A stretch of 64,000 nt of DNA from Blasia pusilla (lineage: Eukaryota > Marchantiophyta > Marchantiopsida > Blasiales), in assembly GCA_050084515.1 (NCBI GenBank), contig CM114273.1, positions 9,672,001 to 9,736,000 of the forward strand, in the 5' to 3' direction. Shown one piece after another: positions 21,347 to 33,486 of the stretch. The position numbers were made by a program, and so were the translations under genes. Positions within the stretch are counted from its first letter, which is position 1. Every line of letters starts with the position of its first letter. The notes under the pieces are model-generated. The model ran no database searches. It was not told where the DNA came from and saw nothing but the letters and a program-made list of their open reading frames with translations.

Positions 21347-24299
21347 TCACTCGTCATCGTCCGAGAGCTCTTGCAAAATCACTTTCGGCCTTGCCCTCCC
21401 GATTTTGGGAATCGTTGGAAGTGACGATGGAGTCACTACCAAGGGTGGCTATGGAACCGGAGCTCTCGGCTTCGGTGGAGAGTTGTACGCCCCAACGAGC
21501 CTTTTGTATTCTGCCTTTGCCTCCTTGCAAAGGTCAAACAATTCCTGCCTTCCCTCGAGGCAGAGAATGTTCTGCCACTCTGCCAGCGCCTCGATACTCG
21601 CCTGAAAGGCCCACTAAGTCGAACACCAAGTCACCCAGCCTTGAGGAGAGCTCGATGAGCGTTTGCATCAGGGCTGGCGACTTTTCCCTTCCTCCCAGAA
21701 GTGGGGTACTGTCTTGCATGTAAATCCCCGGGGGGGAATTGTACAAACTATCTAAGCTCTACCCATCTGAGCATGGATCCACACGATCCTGGATCTTGAA
21801 CACCCGGAAATTGTGCTCGGGCGAAGCGAAGAGAGCGAGGGAGTGGTCCATATGTAAATCAAAGACGAAATAATGTCGAAACTAAAGAAGTCGCTTGAGA
21901 AGATTTTCAATAAGCGACTTTGGATCAATCGCCGAGTCCGACGGGTTGTTTTATCCGGACCAACCGTCGGAACCCGACGGGTTGCGTTGCTTTTGGTTTT
22001 CCGGTTGATTTTGGTTTTCAGATGCAACCCGCCGGAAGGCGACGGGTTTCGCCTCAGACCAGCCCATGCTCGCTTTGAAGAGCAACCCGTCGATATAAGA
22101 CGGGTTGCATCCAAAACAAAATCAATCGCAACCCGTCGGGTTCCGACGGTTGCGTACACCGCAGATTTTCCTGTGTATGTGGGAAAGATACAACCCGTCG
22201 GAAACCGACGGGTTGCTCTCACCGAGCATGGGTCGCTCTTAGCCAAAGAACCCGCCGCCTTCCGACGGGTTGCTCACGGAAAAAAACCAGATTGACTCTC
22301 ATTCTACACATCATTATAAGATAATTGAAATTATTGTACAGGAATTGAGCCTTACCCGAATCTGACTCATCGCGGATCGGAGTGGATACTCGTTTTTTAT
22401 GATCCACGATTGTGCCGTCCTCCACTTTAGCGACCTCTTGACGACTTTGGAGGTTGAAGAGCTCGCCCTCGCTCCCCTCCGATCAACACCAAGAAGCGAC
22501 CCTTGTCACTCGGATAGGGCGTCGCAAAGGAGAACAAAAGTACAACCTGGTCATAAGTGAGCGGCAGATTCCACTCAAGTACCTCGTCCGCCGGATTTTC
22601 GCCCCAAAGTCGCAACCCCGAGGGCAGATCGGCGATCAAGAGATCCACCGCAACCTCTTCCACCACTCCATTCACCGTCCAGGCAGCGTGCCCGTTTCAA
22701 TTTTTCAATGGCAGTTGTCGACGCTTGAGAAATGAAGCTCATCGAGTAAAGAGGTGAACTGAAGGAGGACGCTTGTCCGGGTCGTTGTTTGTCTGTGTCT
22801 TCCCAAGGATGATGGGCTGTATTCTCCTTGGGACAACCTGGGCACCTCTCGCTTCCGCTTCTCCTAGTGCAGGGGACGGCTTGTCGGGGTTTCTATGACC
22901 TCGGATTCGGTGGCGTTTTCTTCGCCGAGGACTGGTCCGACCCTCTCTCCTCGCTCGTCCGGACGATTCCGCCCAGCCTGGCCTCTCATCTTCAGGCTCT
23001 CTTTGGGAAGTCTCGGCCTCTGAATTTTTCCCTCCCCTCGCTTGCCTTTGAGACCCGCTGTGGATTTGTCTTTGGTGTCCGGACCTTGAAGCCAACTCGG
23101 CGGTCTCGTGGGCTGCTCTTGCATCTCCTCCAAAGAAGTCTTCAGTGGACGAAATTGGGGATGTCGTCTGTTGTCCGAGGCTCTTGCATCATGAAGCACT
23201 CGTAAGTCCTTATCCGTGATGTCTTCGTGGTCGTTGAAGTCGAGCCAAATGGGGCAATTCTCCACCTCCCAATCGGACATGTTTCGCCCCATCTCCACGT
23301 CGTACATGGAGAATGTCTCGCATCCGGCGGCGAAGCCCACAATTTCAAGGCTACCGGTAATTTTCCCCACGTACCTGCGTTCTTACACTGGACGAGGTAC
23401 CTGAATACCATCTGTTGGGCAGCTTTAAGTCGAACAGTATCGGCCGTCTGCTCCTGTAGATCTTGCTTCTTCTTCGCTTAATCCCGTTTGTTACCCTCTA
23501 CTTCTTCGTCAAGCTCTGCCTGAGGGAGGACGCAAACCTTGAACATGGTCTTGAATCCAGGGTTCTTGGTTGGCTTGTCCCGGATGTCGTCGAGCACCTC
23601 GTAAGCGGTCTGAGCTCCGCTTGCAGACCGTCCAACACGGACTTCCCGATTACCCGCAACGCATCCCAGAACGACCATTCGCGTAGCCAATGCGAGATCA
23701 CTGGATCGGACACACTCGGAGGATGGTGTGCCGCCCTCTCCTAGGCCTCTGAGCCCTCGAGACTGATTTTCATCAGTCATATCCTCCTGAACTCGCTAAT
23801 CCCGGATAACGCAAAATGATGCACGCGATCCAGCGACACTTTCTCCCCAATCCGACCATGCGGATCTTCATCCCTCTTCCGCTGACGCTTGATAATCGCC
23901 TTGAGCTCCTTTTAGAACTCCGGACCAATTTCGGGGTTGAGAATGCTGATGTATCGCTGCATCTTGCTCGCCGTGTATTTCGTTGCAGCAGATACAGCAG
24001 CTTGGATGAATTTGGCTCGCTCAGACGCAGATACCTTCTCCCTCCGCTCCAGCTCCAATGTTGCGCTTTTCTTCGCGGCCTGTATCTTCGACCAGCAAAG
24101 GATGGTTACGGCTGCATCTTGAGAAATAAACTTGTTTGCCCAAGTTTTCTTCTTAATCTAAGCACCCTTTGCAAGCATCTGATTGACGAGGGCATCGCCC
24201 AAGAACCCCCTGTACTCTCCCGGGTGCGTCGTAAGCACCTTCCTCACCCGATCGCAGTCCGGGATCCAATGGTGGGTGACATTCCCCTCCGATACAATC
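21347..24299 (-). pseudogene. Beta-class DNA methyltransferase gene of PM element, copy 1 (ParB exons missing)
   Basis: Exon 3 runs from the acceptor at 24300-24301 to a donor at 22355. It encodes the conserved unknown region (HWIQDCDRVKKVL, MSDWEVENCPIWLDFND), a basic serine/arginine-rich linker and the methyltransferase start with motif IV (VDLLIADLPSGLRLWG, then GRFLVLIGG). The next exon (21851-21347) holds motif I (LGDLVFDLVGLSG, preceded by SPALMQTLIEL) and ends SDDDE-stop. Motif IV before motif I is the beta-class order of N6-adenine/N4-cytosine methyltransferases. The catalytic (D/N)PP(Y/F) reads DLPS. Damage: TAG and TAA stops in exon 3, frameshifts near 22490 and 21600, and an acceptor changed from CAG to CAT. 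Confidence 0.75.
21925..22285. repeat. Palindromic repeats in the methyltransferase intron
   Basis: Six units (for example GCAACCCGTCGGGTTCCGAC) between the two methyltransferase exons. Centres vary (GGAACCC, GGAAACC, ATATAAG). The same intron position in copy 3 begins with such repeats at 63945. Confidence 0.8.
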
Positions 24300-24309
24300 C
24301 TGCACATCC

Positions 24310-24930
24310 AAACTCAACCCGTCAGGAAATTACATGGGTTCTCGCAACCCGCCGGACTCGACGGGTCGCCACACTTCAGGGTCGGATTCTAGCAACAAGC
24401 TAAATGATGCAACCCGCCGGAGTCCGGCGGTTTGCATTCAGATTTGCTAATGCCAGGTAAGCAACTCGTTCGGACTCGACGGGTTCTGCCGGATCGCACG
24501 CTTTTTCGGATGTTTTTTAAGATTGCAACTCGTCGGACTCGGCGACTTGTTTGATTGAACATAGATTTAACTAGTTTTTGGCCCAAAGCAAACCGGTTGA
24601 GTCCGGCGGGTTGCTCGATAGTTACCTTGTGAGGTTGTTTTTAAGAATGCTTCGTCGGACTCGACGAGTTGCTCGAGGATAACTGCAGGTTTAGAAGGTT
24701 TTTCCCCAAAGCAACCCGTCGAGTCCGACGGGTTGCTTGCCTCCAAGCTATTTTTCCCCATATCAACCGCCGGAGTCCGGCGGGTTGATTTTGGCCAAAA
24801 CAATTTGAGGCAACCCGCCGGACTCGACGGGTTGCTTTGGGGCAAAACCTTCTAAACTGCGATCCATTAACAACTCGCCGAGTCCGACGAGTTGAATTCT
24901 TCAAAAACATCTCACAAGGCGCTCGCCGAG
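24310..24930. repeat. Palindromic repeat array upstream of exon 3, copy 1
   Basis: About nine units with centres GGACTCG, GGAGTCC or GAGTCC, spacers like TTGGCCAAAACAATTTGAGG. It corresponds to the arrays at 11290-11940 and 45360-46075. Confidence 0.8.
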
Positions 24931-24949
24931 CAACCCGACGGCGACGTCG

Positions 24950-25760
24950 TGCGGATGTTACGAAGTCCGACGTGAAAAATCGCAACCCGCCGGAGTCCGA
25001 CAGTTGCGCGCTCCGCCATCCTAGGTACGCCGCCACGCGGCGCTGAGCAACCCGTCGAAGACCGACGGGTTGAGCACCTCCGTCGTCTTCGGAAAGAACG
25101 CGAGGTACCGCGCAACCCGTCGGAGACCGACATGTTGGGCGCCTCGCCATCCGCGCGCCACGTCGCCTGAGCAACCCGCTTGAGACCGACATGTTGCGCG
25201 CCTCCGCCATCTGGTACGCCGCCACGCGGCGCGAGCAACCCGCCGGAGACCGACGGGTTGAGCGCCTCCTTCGCGTCTTCGAAAACAACGCGAGGTACCC
25301 GCGCAACCCGTCGGAGACCGACATTTGCGCCGCCCGCCCGTGTTTGGGACGGGAACGGGGGCGTATTTTGGGCAATTCGTCGGAGATCGTTGGGTTGCAC
25401 GCTTCCCTCATCAAGGGTTAGGAATGATGGCTTCCGTGCAAGTCGTCGGAGTCAGCTGGCACGCACCACAAGCGAGGCCCTTGCGCAACCCGTTGACGGC
25501 GACGGGTTGCACGCCTCGCCGTCTTTGGGCTAAAGCGAGGCACCCGCGGAACTCGTCGCGAACAGACGGTTTGCACGCCTTCGGCATCTTCGAGCAAGAA
25601 GGAGCGGTATCCCACCAACTCGTCGGAGAGCGACGGGTTGCTCGCTTCGACAATGTTTAGCAGAAGCGTGCAACCCGACCGATGCCGACGGGTTGCAGGC
25701 TTCGGTTAGCTTCGGGTGATTTCTGAGTTACAAGGACTCCGACGGGTTCCAAGTGTGATG
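24950..25760. repeat. Palindromic repeat array between the divergent PM genes, copy 1
   Basis: About fifteen units, mostly with GGAGACC centres and spacers holding GCGAGGTACCCGCGCAACCCG. It lies between the remnant of the minus-strand promoter region (GACGTGAAAAAT at about 24970) and the plus-strand gene. Confidence 0.8.
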
Positions 25761-25906
25761 CGCAACCCTCTGCTTCCCAAATCCGGTAACATAGTGCAAC
25801 TGAATTGAATGTGTTACAGAATTGGATCCATTGTGTCAGACAATGTCACCCACCGAATTCATCTTGTCAGTAAAAATCTATCAGGAGTATCTGTTTCCTA
25901 TTCACT

Positions 25907-25913
25907 ATAAATT
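25907..25913 (+). promoter_or_regulatory. TATA box of the PM plus-strand gene
   Basis: TATAAAT in TTCACTATAAATTAAATATT lies 45 bp upstream of the first ATG at 25958. It points away from the minus-strand promoter, giving a divergent gene pair. Confidence 0.5.
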
Positions 25914-25957
25914 AAATATTCTCATTCTCATTCTCCTCCCATAGGAATCTTCTTGGA

Positions 25958-28900
25958 ATGGATAATTATGTTAAGCTCACTTGTGGCAGTCATCTGGCGG
26001 CCCTTCCTCAATCAGAAATCATTCGACCCCAAGCTCGTGAGTCTTTCGTAGCAGTGGATGAAAATTTTCTGTCTATTCGATTTCTTCTTCAAATTGGAAC
26101 CATCTTTGTATCCAAAGATGTTAGGGTGGAAGGTACGGAAGACATAATAGGTGAGACGGTCCAACCAGTGACCTCAGACCGTAAAGTATGGAATCTCCTA
26201 CCTGTAGCAAATGGTCAATACAGAGTTTACGGCCTGCCCCTGAATTCGTTTGTTTCCCAAGTAGACGGTCTAGAATTTCCTAGTGCTCCGAGCTCTACGT
26301 TTGCAACTCCAAGCTCTGCAGATCCGGCTTCGACTCCAACTTTGCACACTCGTAACAATGTTGTTCTTCCTGAAGAGATTCCGCATGTTATCAACCTCAG
26401 TGGATCTGTCGGACACCAATCGGGCCCTGTGTCCGCCTACTCGTTCCTCTTGCGAGTATCAAGCAATAGTTTGCTTTCGTCTCTGCCCTTGAAAATGTTC
26501 AAGCACATTCTTGTTGACGAGGTGCCGCCCACGTACGATGGTAATTGCATTTTTGAGTTGCCTCCACTTTTGGGTCGTGCTCAAAAGAAGGATGGAGGAC
26601 GCCTGAAGGGTATGGATAGAAAGTCTGATTGTCATCGATGGTGCAGGCTTCAACAGACCAGTGCTTCCATCCCAGATGGTCCTTGGATTGTTTCCCGCCG
26701 CCAATGCATTGGAGCCTTGGAGTGTAGAAGTCTAGCATGCCCGTATCTAGAGCGCAACGGGCGAGTCAATACGTCGCAATTCCCTCCCAAGAATGCAGAA
26801 ACTCCATACGAGGTGGGTGCCACAATACCGCCGGGAGGCCATCGATGTCCTCATTGTCAGGCATCGCCCTTTTGCGTTGGATCGTGTCCTGCATACATAT
26901 TTTTCATTGTCCATGACTTGGGCTCCACGTCAGAGTATACAAGGCTGGCAGTTCATGTTGGCTCCCACACTCATCCTGTGACCGATGCAATTCAAAGACA
27001 CATCAAGGAGGATGTGGCGAAGAAAGTAGCCGAGGTCTTCAGAAACTCTCCGGGTTCAAAGCCCGGGGTGATCAAGCTATCAACGGCATCACAAATTTGT
27101 GAACAATTGCTTGGAATCCCTGGACAGGGCGAGATCACGGCGGTTGAGGAGAAACAACTATGGGAAAATCTTGCATTTTCGCTGATCCACGAATGCTTTC
27201 GAATTTCTTTGCGTCGACACGAGTTCGGATGGAAAGACGGCCGAAATGGATGCCATCGCTTTAATCAAGGCCAACTCCAGATTTCCATTCATTCGAGATG
27301 GCAGTTCATGGGCCAAGGAGGCGAGGATCCAGGGCCTATGTCTTCAAAATGTCAACCACAGGTCCCTCGAGTGGCCTCGATCTTATAGATAAAATGAGGG
27401 AAGGGGAAGATCTTTACGGTGCCGGGTCACTTTGATATTTGCTCAGAGTCTTTGAACGGATGGTTGACGATGGGTGCTCACGTTTATGACCATGTGGAGA
27501 AGGGACTCAAAACTAGATTTGTGTGTGAAGTAAAGCGTAAGACGTTGGCGGTTTGAAGATGTCTTTGGTTACTCTTATTGAAGGTGGTGAAGGAAAACAA
27601 AAGGCCACCTCCGAAATTTATGGGTTCATGGCGGACAATGCACAACCTGGGTGGATTGCTATCCGGGAAGTGTTCTGGGGTGGAGAGGTTCAACCGAGAG
27701 GGAAAGGTCGGATGCTTTCCATTGGCAAATGATCGTGACCAGTACACCAAATCTTGCATCAAGGAGAATAAGAGGACAGAGCATGTCACTCTACTCCAAC
27801 GCTGCAAGGACAAAAAACCTTGAAGCAGGCCATGGACCGCCAGGAAGAACTTCATGGGTGGTGGAGGAAGCATGCGATTGAGGGGAAGTACAAAGAGTTG
27901 TGCTCTTGGTTGAGTTGGTGGACTGTACGTATGAGACAATGGGGAAACTTCATGCGGCAGGTGAGTTCACTATTTTGTCTTGTCAAGCTCACGCTGAGAA
28001 TTGTCCGACGGGTTGCCCGAGTGTGCAACCCGACGGAAACCGACGGGTTGCATCCAGATGTTTGGTGCAACCCGAGTGTGCAACCCGTCGGGACCCGACG
28101 GGTCACAGAGTCGTTCATGGGATGCCTCGGCCTTGCAACCCGTTGGGTTCCGACGGGTTGCGGTAGGGGGGTTTAAGGTTACAACACATTGGTTTCCGTC
28201 GGGTTGCAGAGTCGTTCATGGGATGCCTCGGGCCTGCAACCCGTCTGGTTCTGACAGGTCGCTTATTTCTTTGACTCCTGGGTTATTTTCGTTCCCTTCT
28301 AACATTGTCGTCGTTGCAGGGATTGAACGTTCATGAAAATGCCCTCTGCCCCAACACAAGTGGAGCAGAAAGTGTTCATTCCTCCTGGAGATCGTCTCAA
28401 GCATGCCAACGAATTTCACTTGTGGAGGCATGCCAACAAGACCAGGAAAGAGCAATGCTACAGTCTGCAGCATCCCATATCTTTCTCACAAAAGGCATAA
28501 CAAAAGGAAAAGGGCCGTCGATCTACGAGCTCTATGTCGTAGGGCCGTGAGATCTCGGTGATGAAAAATTGTATGTCGAAGCCTTCAACCGGTCGTAGCT
28601 TGAACTCCACTCGAGCAAGACGTACACATTGGTGGGGATATTCGTGGGCGGGTTTCAAGACGTCCCATACTGAGATGGTGGTAGAGCGGTCAACGAGACT
28701 CGTGGAGACCAGATAAGTATCTTGACTTGAGGCGGGTGAAGAGGCAAAGATCGAGGTGCGAATCCGGTGATTGATTTGGATGAGGAAATTACACCGCCAG
28801 GTATTCGGGGACCCGGACCCGTCCCAAATCCGTGATGGAGTTACTTCTCCAAAATCAGTGAATGTTTTATTTCAAAAGCCCTCCGTTCTTCGGAAGTTCG

Positions 28901-29620
28901 CAACATCCGTCATTGGGGTGGGTCAACAATATGGGATTCGGTAATGGAGGTGGATTGCAACCTAAAACGGTGGCATATATCTCGGAGCAACCCGGGCGTG
29001 GACCCACTTGCGCAGGCAGGATCTGATGGCATTAGGAGAGCATGCGGCACTTTCCTAAATAAGAATCAGACAAGGATCGGACGACCACTTCTGGGTTTTG
29101 GGGACTCAAAACCTTTGATCGTTTCACGAGGACCGGGGATCAATTGAAGTACTTCTTCTGCCCAAATGAATCTTGCGCTTTCCGGAAGTCTTATCCGGCT
29201 GCCATTGGAGCTCCCGGGAATACCCCCAACGATTTGACCCATCGCCGCAGGCACGAACTGCAATCAAGACGAAGTGGACAATCTTACAAGTGCCGGTTTC
29301 AGACTCGTAGACGGCGGAAGTTCGGAACATGTTCGCATTACAGAGACCTTCGCATTTCGTATTCAACCCAAGATTGATGTCAACATGTACCCGGAGAAGG
29401 TGGATGATCTCAATCCATTATTTCTGTTTGAGTCTAGAAATGGGGTGAAGAGAAACAGAATGTGTAGGCCAACGGTGGAGAGAGCAAAACGAATTGCAGC
29501 AGCTCGGGGGGCAAAAATGGAGATCATCGCCACGAAAGATGTCTTGAGTGGCAATGGAATAGGAAGGATGTATTGGGTCAGGAACAACACTGTAAATTCA
29601 AGTGTCACAATTCACAAAAA
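25958..29620 (+). pseudogene. MULE-like transposase gene of PM element, copy 1
   Basis: The first open stretch (25958-27388, up to 476 residues) has an N-terminal region of unknown fold, a proline/serine-rich linker and, around residues 225-335, a zinc-binding block: DCHRWC, IVSRRQCIG, CPYL, CPHC-x6-C-x3-C and HVGSHTHPV. This resembles the WRKY/GCM1-like domain at the front of many Mutator-like transposases. A frameshift follows near 27230. Downstream frames give KTRFVCEVKRKTLAV and YGFMADNAQPGWIAIREVF, which resembles the FMTDxxxxEIxAIxxVFP segment with a catalytic Asp. An intron follows (27961-28319), then exons ending in a C-x4-C...H-x4-H knuckle (YFFCPNESCAF; HRRRHEL) near 29145-29265. 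Frameshifted and with stops, so inactive. The superfamily assignment is inference. Confidence 0.55.
27961..28319 (+). other. Intron carrying palindromic repeats in the plus-strand PM gene
   Basis: The donor is a perfect CGGCAG/GTGAGT and the acceptor GTCGTTGCAG/GG. Five or six GTCGG-palindromes fill the intron (27999-28262). This shows directly that the repeats sit in spliced-out sequence. Confidence 0.65.
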
Positions 29621-29694
29621 AAGTTTCCTCTCTCCTCTCTCCTCTCTTCCTCTCCTCTTACCGCACCTCGTCTCTCTCCTCTCACAATCCCATC
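29621..29694. repeat. Right terminal inverted repeat, PM copy 1
   Basis: CT-rich stretch (TCCTCTCTCCTCTC...CTCTCTCCT) ending CTCACAATCCCATC. It is an imperfect inverse of the left end (CTCTCTCCTGTCAGAATACCAGCCC when reverse-complemented). Gypsy gag resumes immediately to its right. Confidence 0.6.
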
Positions 29695-30060
29695 ATATGC
29701 CTTGCGACCACTAGTGGACACATACCCTAGAGCCCAATACATCCTCCAAGCATCAATCTCTATTGAATATAGTGATCGAAACTCCATGTAATCATCCATT
29801 GGAGGACCCTCCAAGTGCTGGAACAACCCCTTCCATGCCATGAAAGGGTTGAAGCGTGTCGGGGTCCGTATCTCCTAGAAGTCGTACCACGTGTCAAACT
29901 CTTGGATAAAATCATCTAAGTTGATGGTGCCCACTGCACCCGAGAAACGATGCAAGCCCCAATGGCCCATGTCATCCATCTCCAGCCAAGTGATACTGCC
30001 TCCTTCTGCGATCTCGTCACCAGACCCAGTGCCACGAATGGATGTCAAGGTAGCTCCTCA
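29695..30060 (-). pseudogene. G2 gag fragment (right of the PM insertion)
   Basis: The minus strand encodes GAVGTINLDDFIQEFD and FMAWKGLFQHLEGPPMDDY, collinear with the G3 gag near 42540-42790 (GAMGTIELEDFMREFD). It is the upstream continuation of the gag piece at 19323-19572. Confidence 0.65.
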
Positions 30061-32580
30061 CTGGTAACCCCTCAGTATCTCACTCCACTCCGTGTTACTC
30101 CACTACTACTGCTCGCACTACCCCGTTGTTCCGAACCCTAGAAGAATGTCGTGATGACAACCCTGTCTCACCTGCTCAAGCACTCAGGCTCACCGAGAGT
30201 CTTTCTCACTCCTCACTAGCTCACCTATGCTAACGTCAATCCCGTGATGACACACCCGGCCTCACGCACACTGAACACTCATGCTCACCATGAGCCTCCC
30301 AACTGACTCACCTAACCTAGCGACACTCTCGAGTCATACATGCGACCCCTACGCGGCAACCGCCGTATATCTACTAACATGCTACACATGAAAAGAGTCT
30401 ACACTCATCACCATTACTGCACCCACCTAGCACCAACTATTACCCGAAACCCAACACTCTCAATCACACATGACACGTACGGGAAAAGGAACTTGAATGG
30501 GTAGCATGATTACGCCCTCCAACCTACGTACCTTCAGCACTCACTCCTCCATGTGGTACAGCAACCTCTGCAACACGACACTCTCCTCGACCAACACGTT
30601 GAACCTCCTAATCAACATTGGCGTGTGTATCTCCAACACCACCATCGCGCCCATATCGGTCAAGTTCTACCAGGTCGGCCCCCAATCGACCCGTAATGAC
30701 TGCCAACTCTCGTCTCAAATCCCATCCACGCTCGCGAATCACCAAATGCAAAAACGATCTCCCACTGCGCAACTCACCTCAACCACATCCAGTTGCTCAA
30801 CCTCGTAGCCTAAGTCAACCTGTTTTGGCTCCACTCCTACCACGTACTCAGCTCCACCACATCCACCCTCACTTGGTAGCCTTGTCACCACGTTGACCTT
30901 CCACCACGTCCGATCCTACCATTACCACGTTACCTAAATGCGGGGCGGCGGGCGGGCCGTCCGCGCCCATTGCCGCCCGTCCGCGCCCCAACTAACCTCC
31001 AGCCACCTCCGCGACCTAAATTGCCTCCTGCTCTTTCCTGACATTCTCGCTACTCTTGGCGATACACTCTGCCACGGTCCCCAATCAATCCATATAATGT
31101 TTAAGAGTTTCAATTTATAGTCGTTTACTAAGCTCGATCCCCAAGAGGATCATTGTTTGATGAAAAGAGAGTTCCAAATTACAATTATGTTATAATAGTT
31201 GTATTTAGGTCTGAATAATTTAGATTCAATGTCTTATCAATATCTTCGGATCTTTCTTAGTACCAAGGTTTCTTTTCTCAATTATCTCTAGTGGAGTTGA
31301 TAGCACGCTCAGGTAAATTTCCTCTCGACATCAAGAAACCTCACAGAGATCTCAACAAGAAAGCTGGCTTCTCAAACTGTCGGAACTCAATCCGTCTCGG
31401 CATGCTATTCTCTGTCAAACAGATTTCCTACAACTCCATGTTGATTATTCCATTGATGAGAAAGGTTCGCCTGATTATCTCTTCACTCTGCAGACCCAAA
31501 AAGAATACTCAGACATAAGCATCGCACATTAGAATGAAGGAATGAGTGGTTTACTACTCCATCAAGAATGAGAAAGCTTCAAAAGTGTATACAAGCTCGA
31601 GAGGGTACTACTCCCTTGCTCGGACCATTCCTACAGCATAAGGACTTCGTGAAAGAATGATGATGATAGCTACTTTCATGTTTCTTAAATACTCTCTGAA
31701 GTAGGAGTGTTTCAAAGATTCGAAGCATTCTTGATGAAGTTGGTGTCTCTTCAACATTTGTCACTACCTAGATCTATGGTACTCTTCTCTTTTCCTAAGA
31801 TCCCTATGAATCCGTAGAAAAAAAACTGTCATAACTACCTATCTGATACAAAGAGTTGCGCCTTTTCCTATTCTAACTGTTCTAACTATGTGTCGCTTGA
31901 AATCACTGTCAATCTTAGCTTTGCTTAGCTTGAGGACGAAGCTCTTTCTCCTGATCTGAAGACGAAGCGCTCCATTCTTTGTTCTTGTTTTAGGTGCTTC
32001 GTTCTTCATACTTCTTTCTCTTCTTCTTCATGCTTCATTCTTCGTTCAGGACGAAACACTTCATAGACAAATTCTTAACAGATCTTTGTTGTCCTTTCGA
32101 AGCTTCTTGCTGGGTCTTTAGACTTCGTTATTTTATTCTCCTCTCCTCTCAGGAAAATCCTTGATTTTATATCTCTCTGCCTTGTCCTTGGAGCTTCGTG
32201 ATTCACTTTAATCTTACTCATTCTTCTCCATAAAATATCTAATAATAACCATAATATCAAAATCACAGTGTATATACAAGTCTTCTTTGAATAAAAAGAT
32301 GCAATTCTTCAAAAGTACAAAATTGTGGGTATCACAATCCACACCAGCAAAATCTGAGAAAAACCGAATGCGCTTCCGCCCACGGCCTTCTGAACACAAA
32401 AATGACCAACACTCGCAACACACGCGTCTTCAGGGGCTCTCGACCACGACAACTCGCTTGCCTACCTGTAAACAAAAAATTCCCACCAGCCCCTTGTGAT
32501 CTTTCTCATGTAAAAATAAAAAGCAGTAAGAACGGTACACCCGGCCTAAAACTCCACTCCCCAATCTACATCGGCATATT
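30061..32580. other. G2 leader and unassigned sequence
   Basis: 30.06-30.9 kb is CA-rich and probably gag/leader of G2. A GC-dense patch (30937-31010, GGGGCGGCGGGCGGGCC) follows. 31.1-32.5 kb is AT-rich with repeated CTTCGTTCTTC-like motifs on the plus strand; no open frame has a recognisable motif. It may be a different LTR element, but I cannot support that. Confidence 0.4.
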
Positions 32581-32635
32581 AAGCCTCGTCCACCCTATGC
32601 TATCGAGGAATCTAGACGCTAGCACCCTAGTCTAG
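32581..32635 (-). mobile_element. Gypsy fragment flanking PM copy 2
   Basis: GCCTCGTCCACCCTATGCTATC...GACGCTAGCACC matches 17598-17645 at the G1/G2 junction. It is the sequence PM copy 2 inserted into on its left side; a G2-type LTR scrap at 48346 lies on the right side. Confidence 0.5.
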
Positions 32636-33486
32636 GGGCTAGTATTCTGGAAGGAGAGAGTAAGACAGGAGAGGAAGAGAGGAAGAGAGGAGAGTCTCTC
32701 TTAAAAAAAAAGGGCCAAATCCGCCTCCTCTCTTCAAAACTTTTTGACATGTTTGAAAATTTTGTTTGCTTTCAAATTCATGAAATCTTTAGAAGAGAGT
32801 AGGTAGTGGTCCATATTTGGCCCTAAAGAAACCTCCTTTTTCCAGGGGGCGAAAAAAAGTAGACATCATAAGACCACTACAAACATTTTTCCATCACTCT
32901 CCATGTGAGCCTAAGTGTCTTAACATTGCTTGTCTCGGTCTACAATAAGCAGTGCCCATGGGTAGTTTTTTTGGAGGACTACCCGGATGCGCATCGGTAC
33001 GATGCCAACCTCTCTTTTTGCAGGGATTATTTCCTGCATCATGGCCTTCCCTGAATTGACTCATAACACCCTTTCTGACATCCGAAATGGCAATCCGACA
33101 AGTAGTAGGAATCGTGCACATCTTAGACAAGAAAAGAAGCCTACAACTGGTTTGACGAATGTAGGGGAACGAGCCAAAAGTTTAAAAGCCCGCAACAATA
33201 CGTCAGAATTGGTGTCACAGGGAAAGAGTCCAATCACTCAAGCAGCCAACCTGTCGGAATCTGACAGCTTGCCTGGAAATGGTTAAAAAGTTGCAGTGGG
33301 CAAAAAGCGAAAAGTTGCAACCCGTCGGAATCATACAGGTTGCAAAATTGTAATTCCGAGTAGCTTAAAGAACACAATGCACAAGTCCAAAAAAAATTTC
33401 CAGCAAACTTTTACAAACACCATTATCGGTTGAAAAAATCTCGTCCTTTATTACCTCCGAAGGAACCTCGGAAATGTACATTTGAC

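Larger units (their letters stand above)
19573..29694. mobile_element. PM element copy 1, both termini present
   Basis: The left end GGGCTGGTATTCTGACAGG, followed by GA-rich sequence, matches copies 2 (32636) and 3 (61477). The right end (29621-29694) is the inverse: CT-rich, then CTCACAATCCCATC. Gypsy gag flanks both sides. Inside, left to right, are a subterminal region, the minus-strand methyltransferase gene, repeat arrays and the plus-strand transposase-like gene. The ParB exons are deleted. I could not find a convincing target-site duplication, partly because the right terminus is diverged. Confidence 0.75.

Noticed and set aside
21347-22356. DIRS-type element (these also carry an adenine methyltransferase domain)
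   Set aside because: No reverse transcriptase or tyrosine recombinase is associated; the termini are simple inverted repeats and a ParB-like domain is present instead.
19573-29694. Target-site duplication for PM copy 1
   Set aside because: No matching direct repeat was convincing at the two ends; the right terminus is diverged by a few bases, so I leave it open.
30937-31010. CpG-island-like promoter
   Set aside because: Only about 70 bp of GC-rich sequence with no gene beside it.
31100-32500. Possible Copia-type element in the AT-rich part
   Set aside because: No protease, integrase or RT motif and no paired LTRs could be seen; short frames only.
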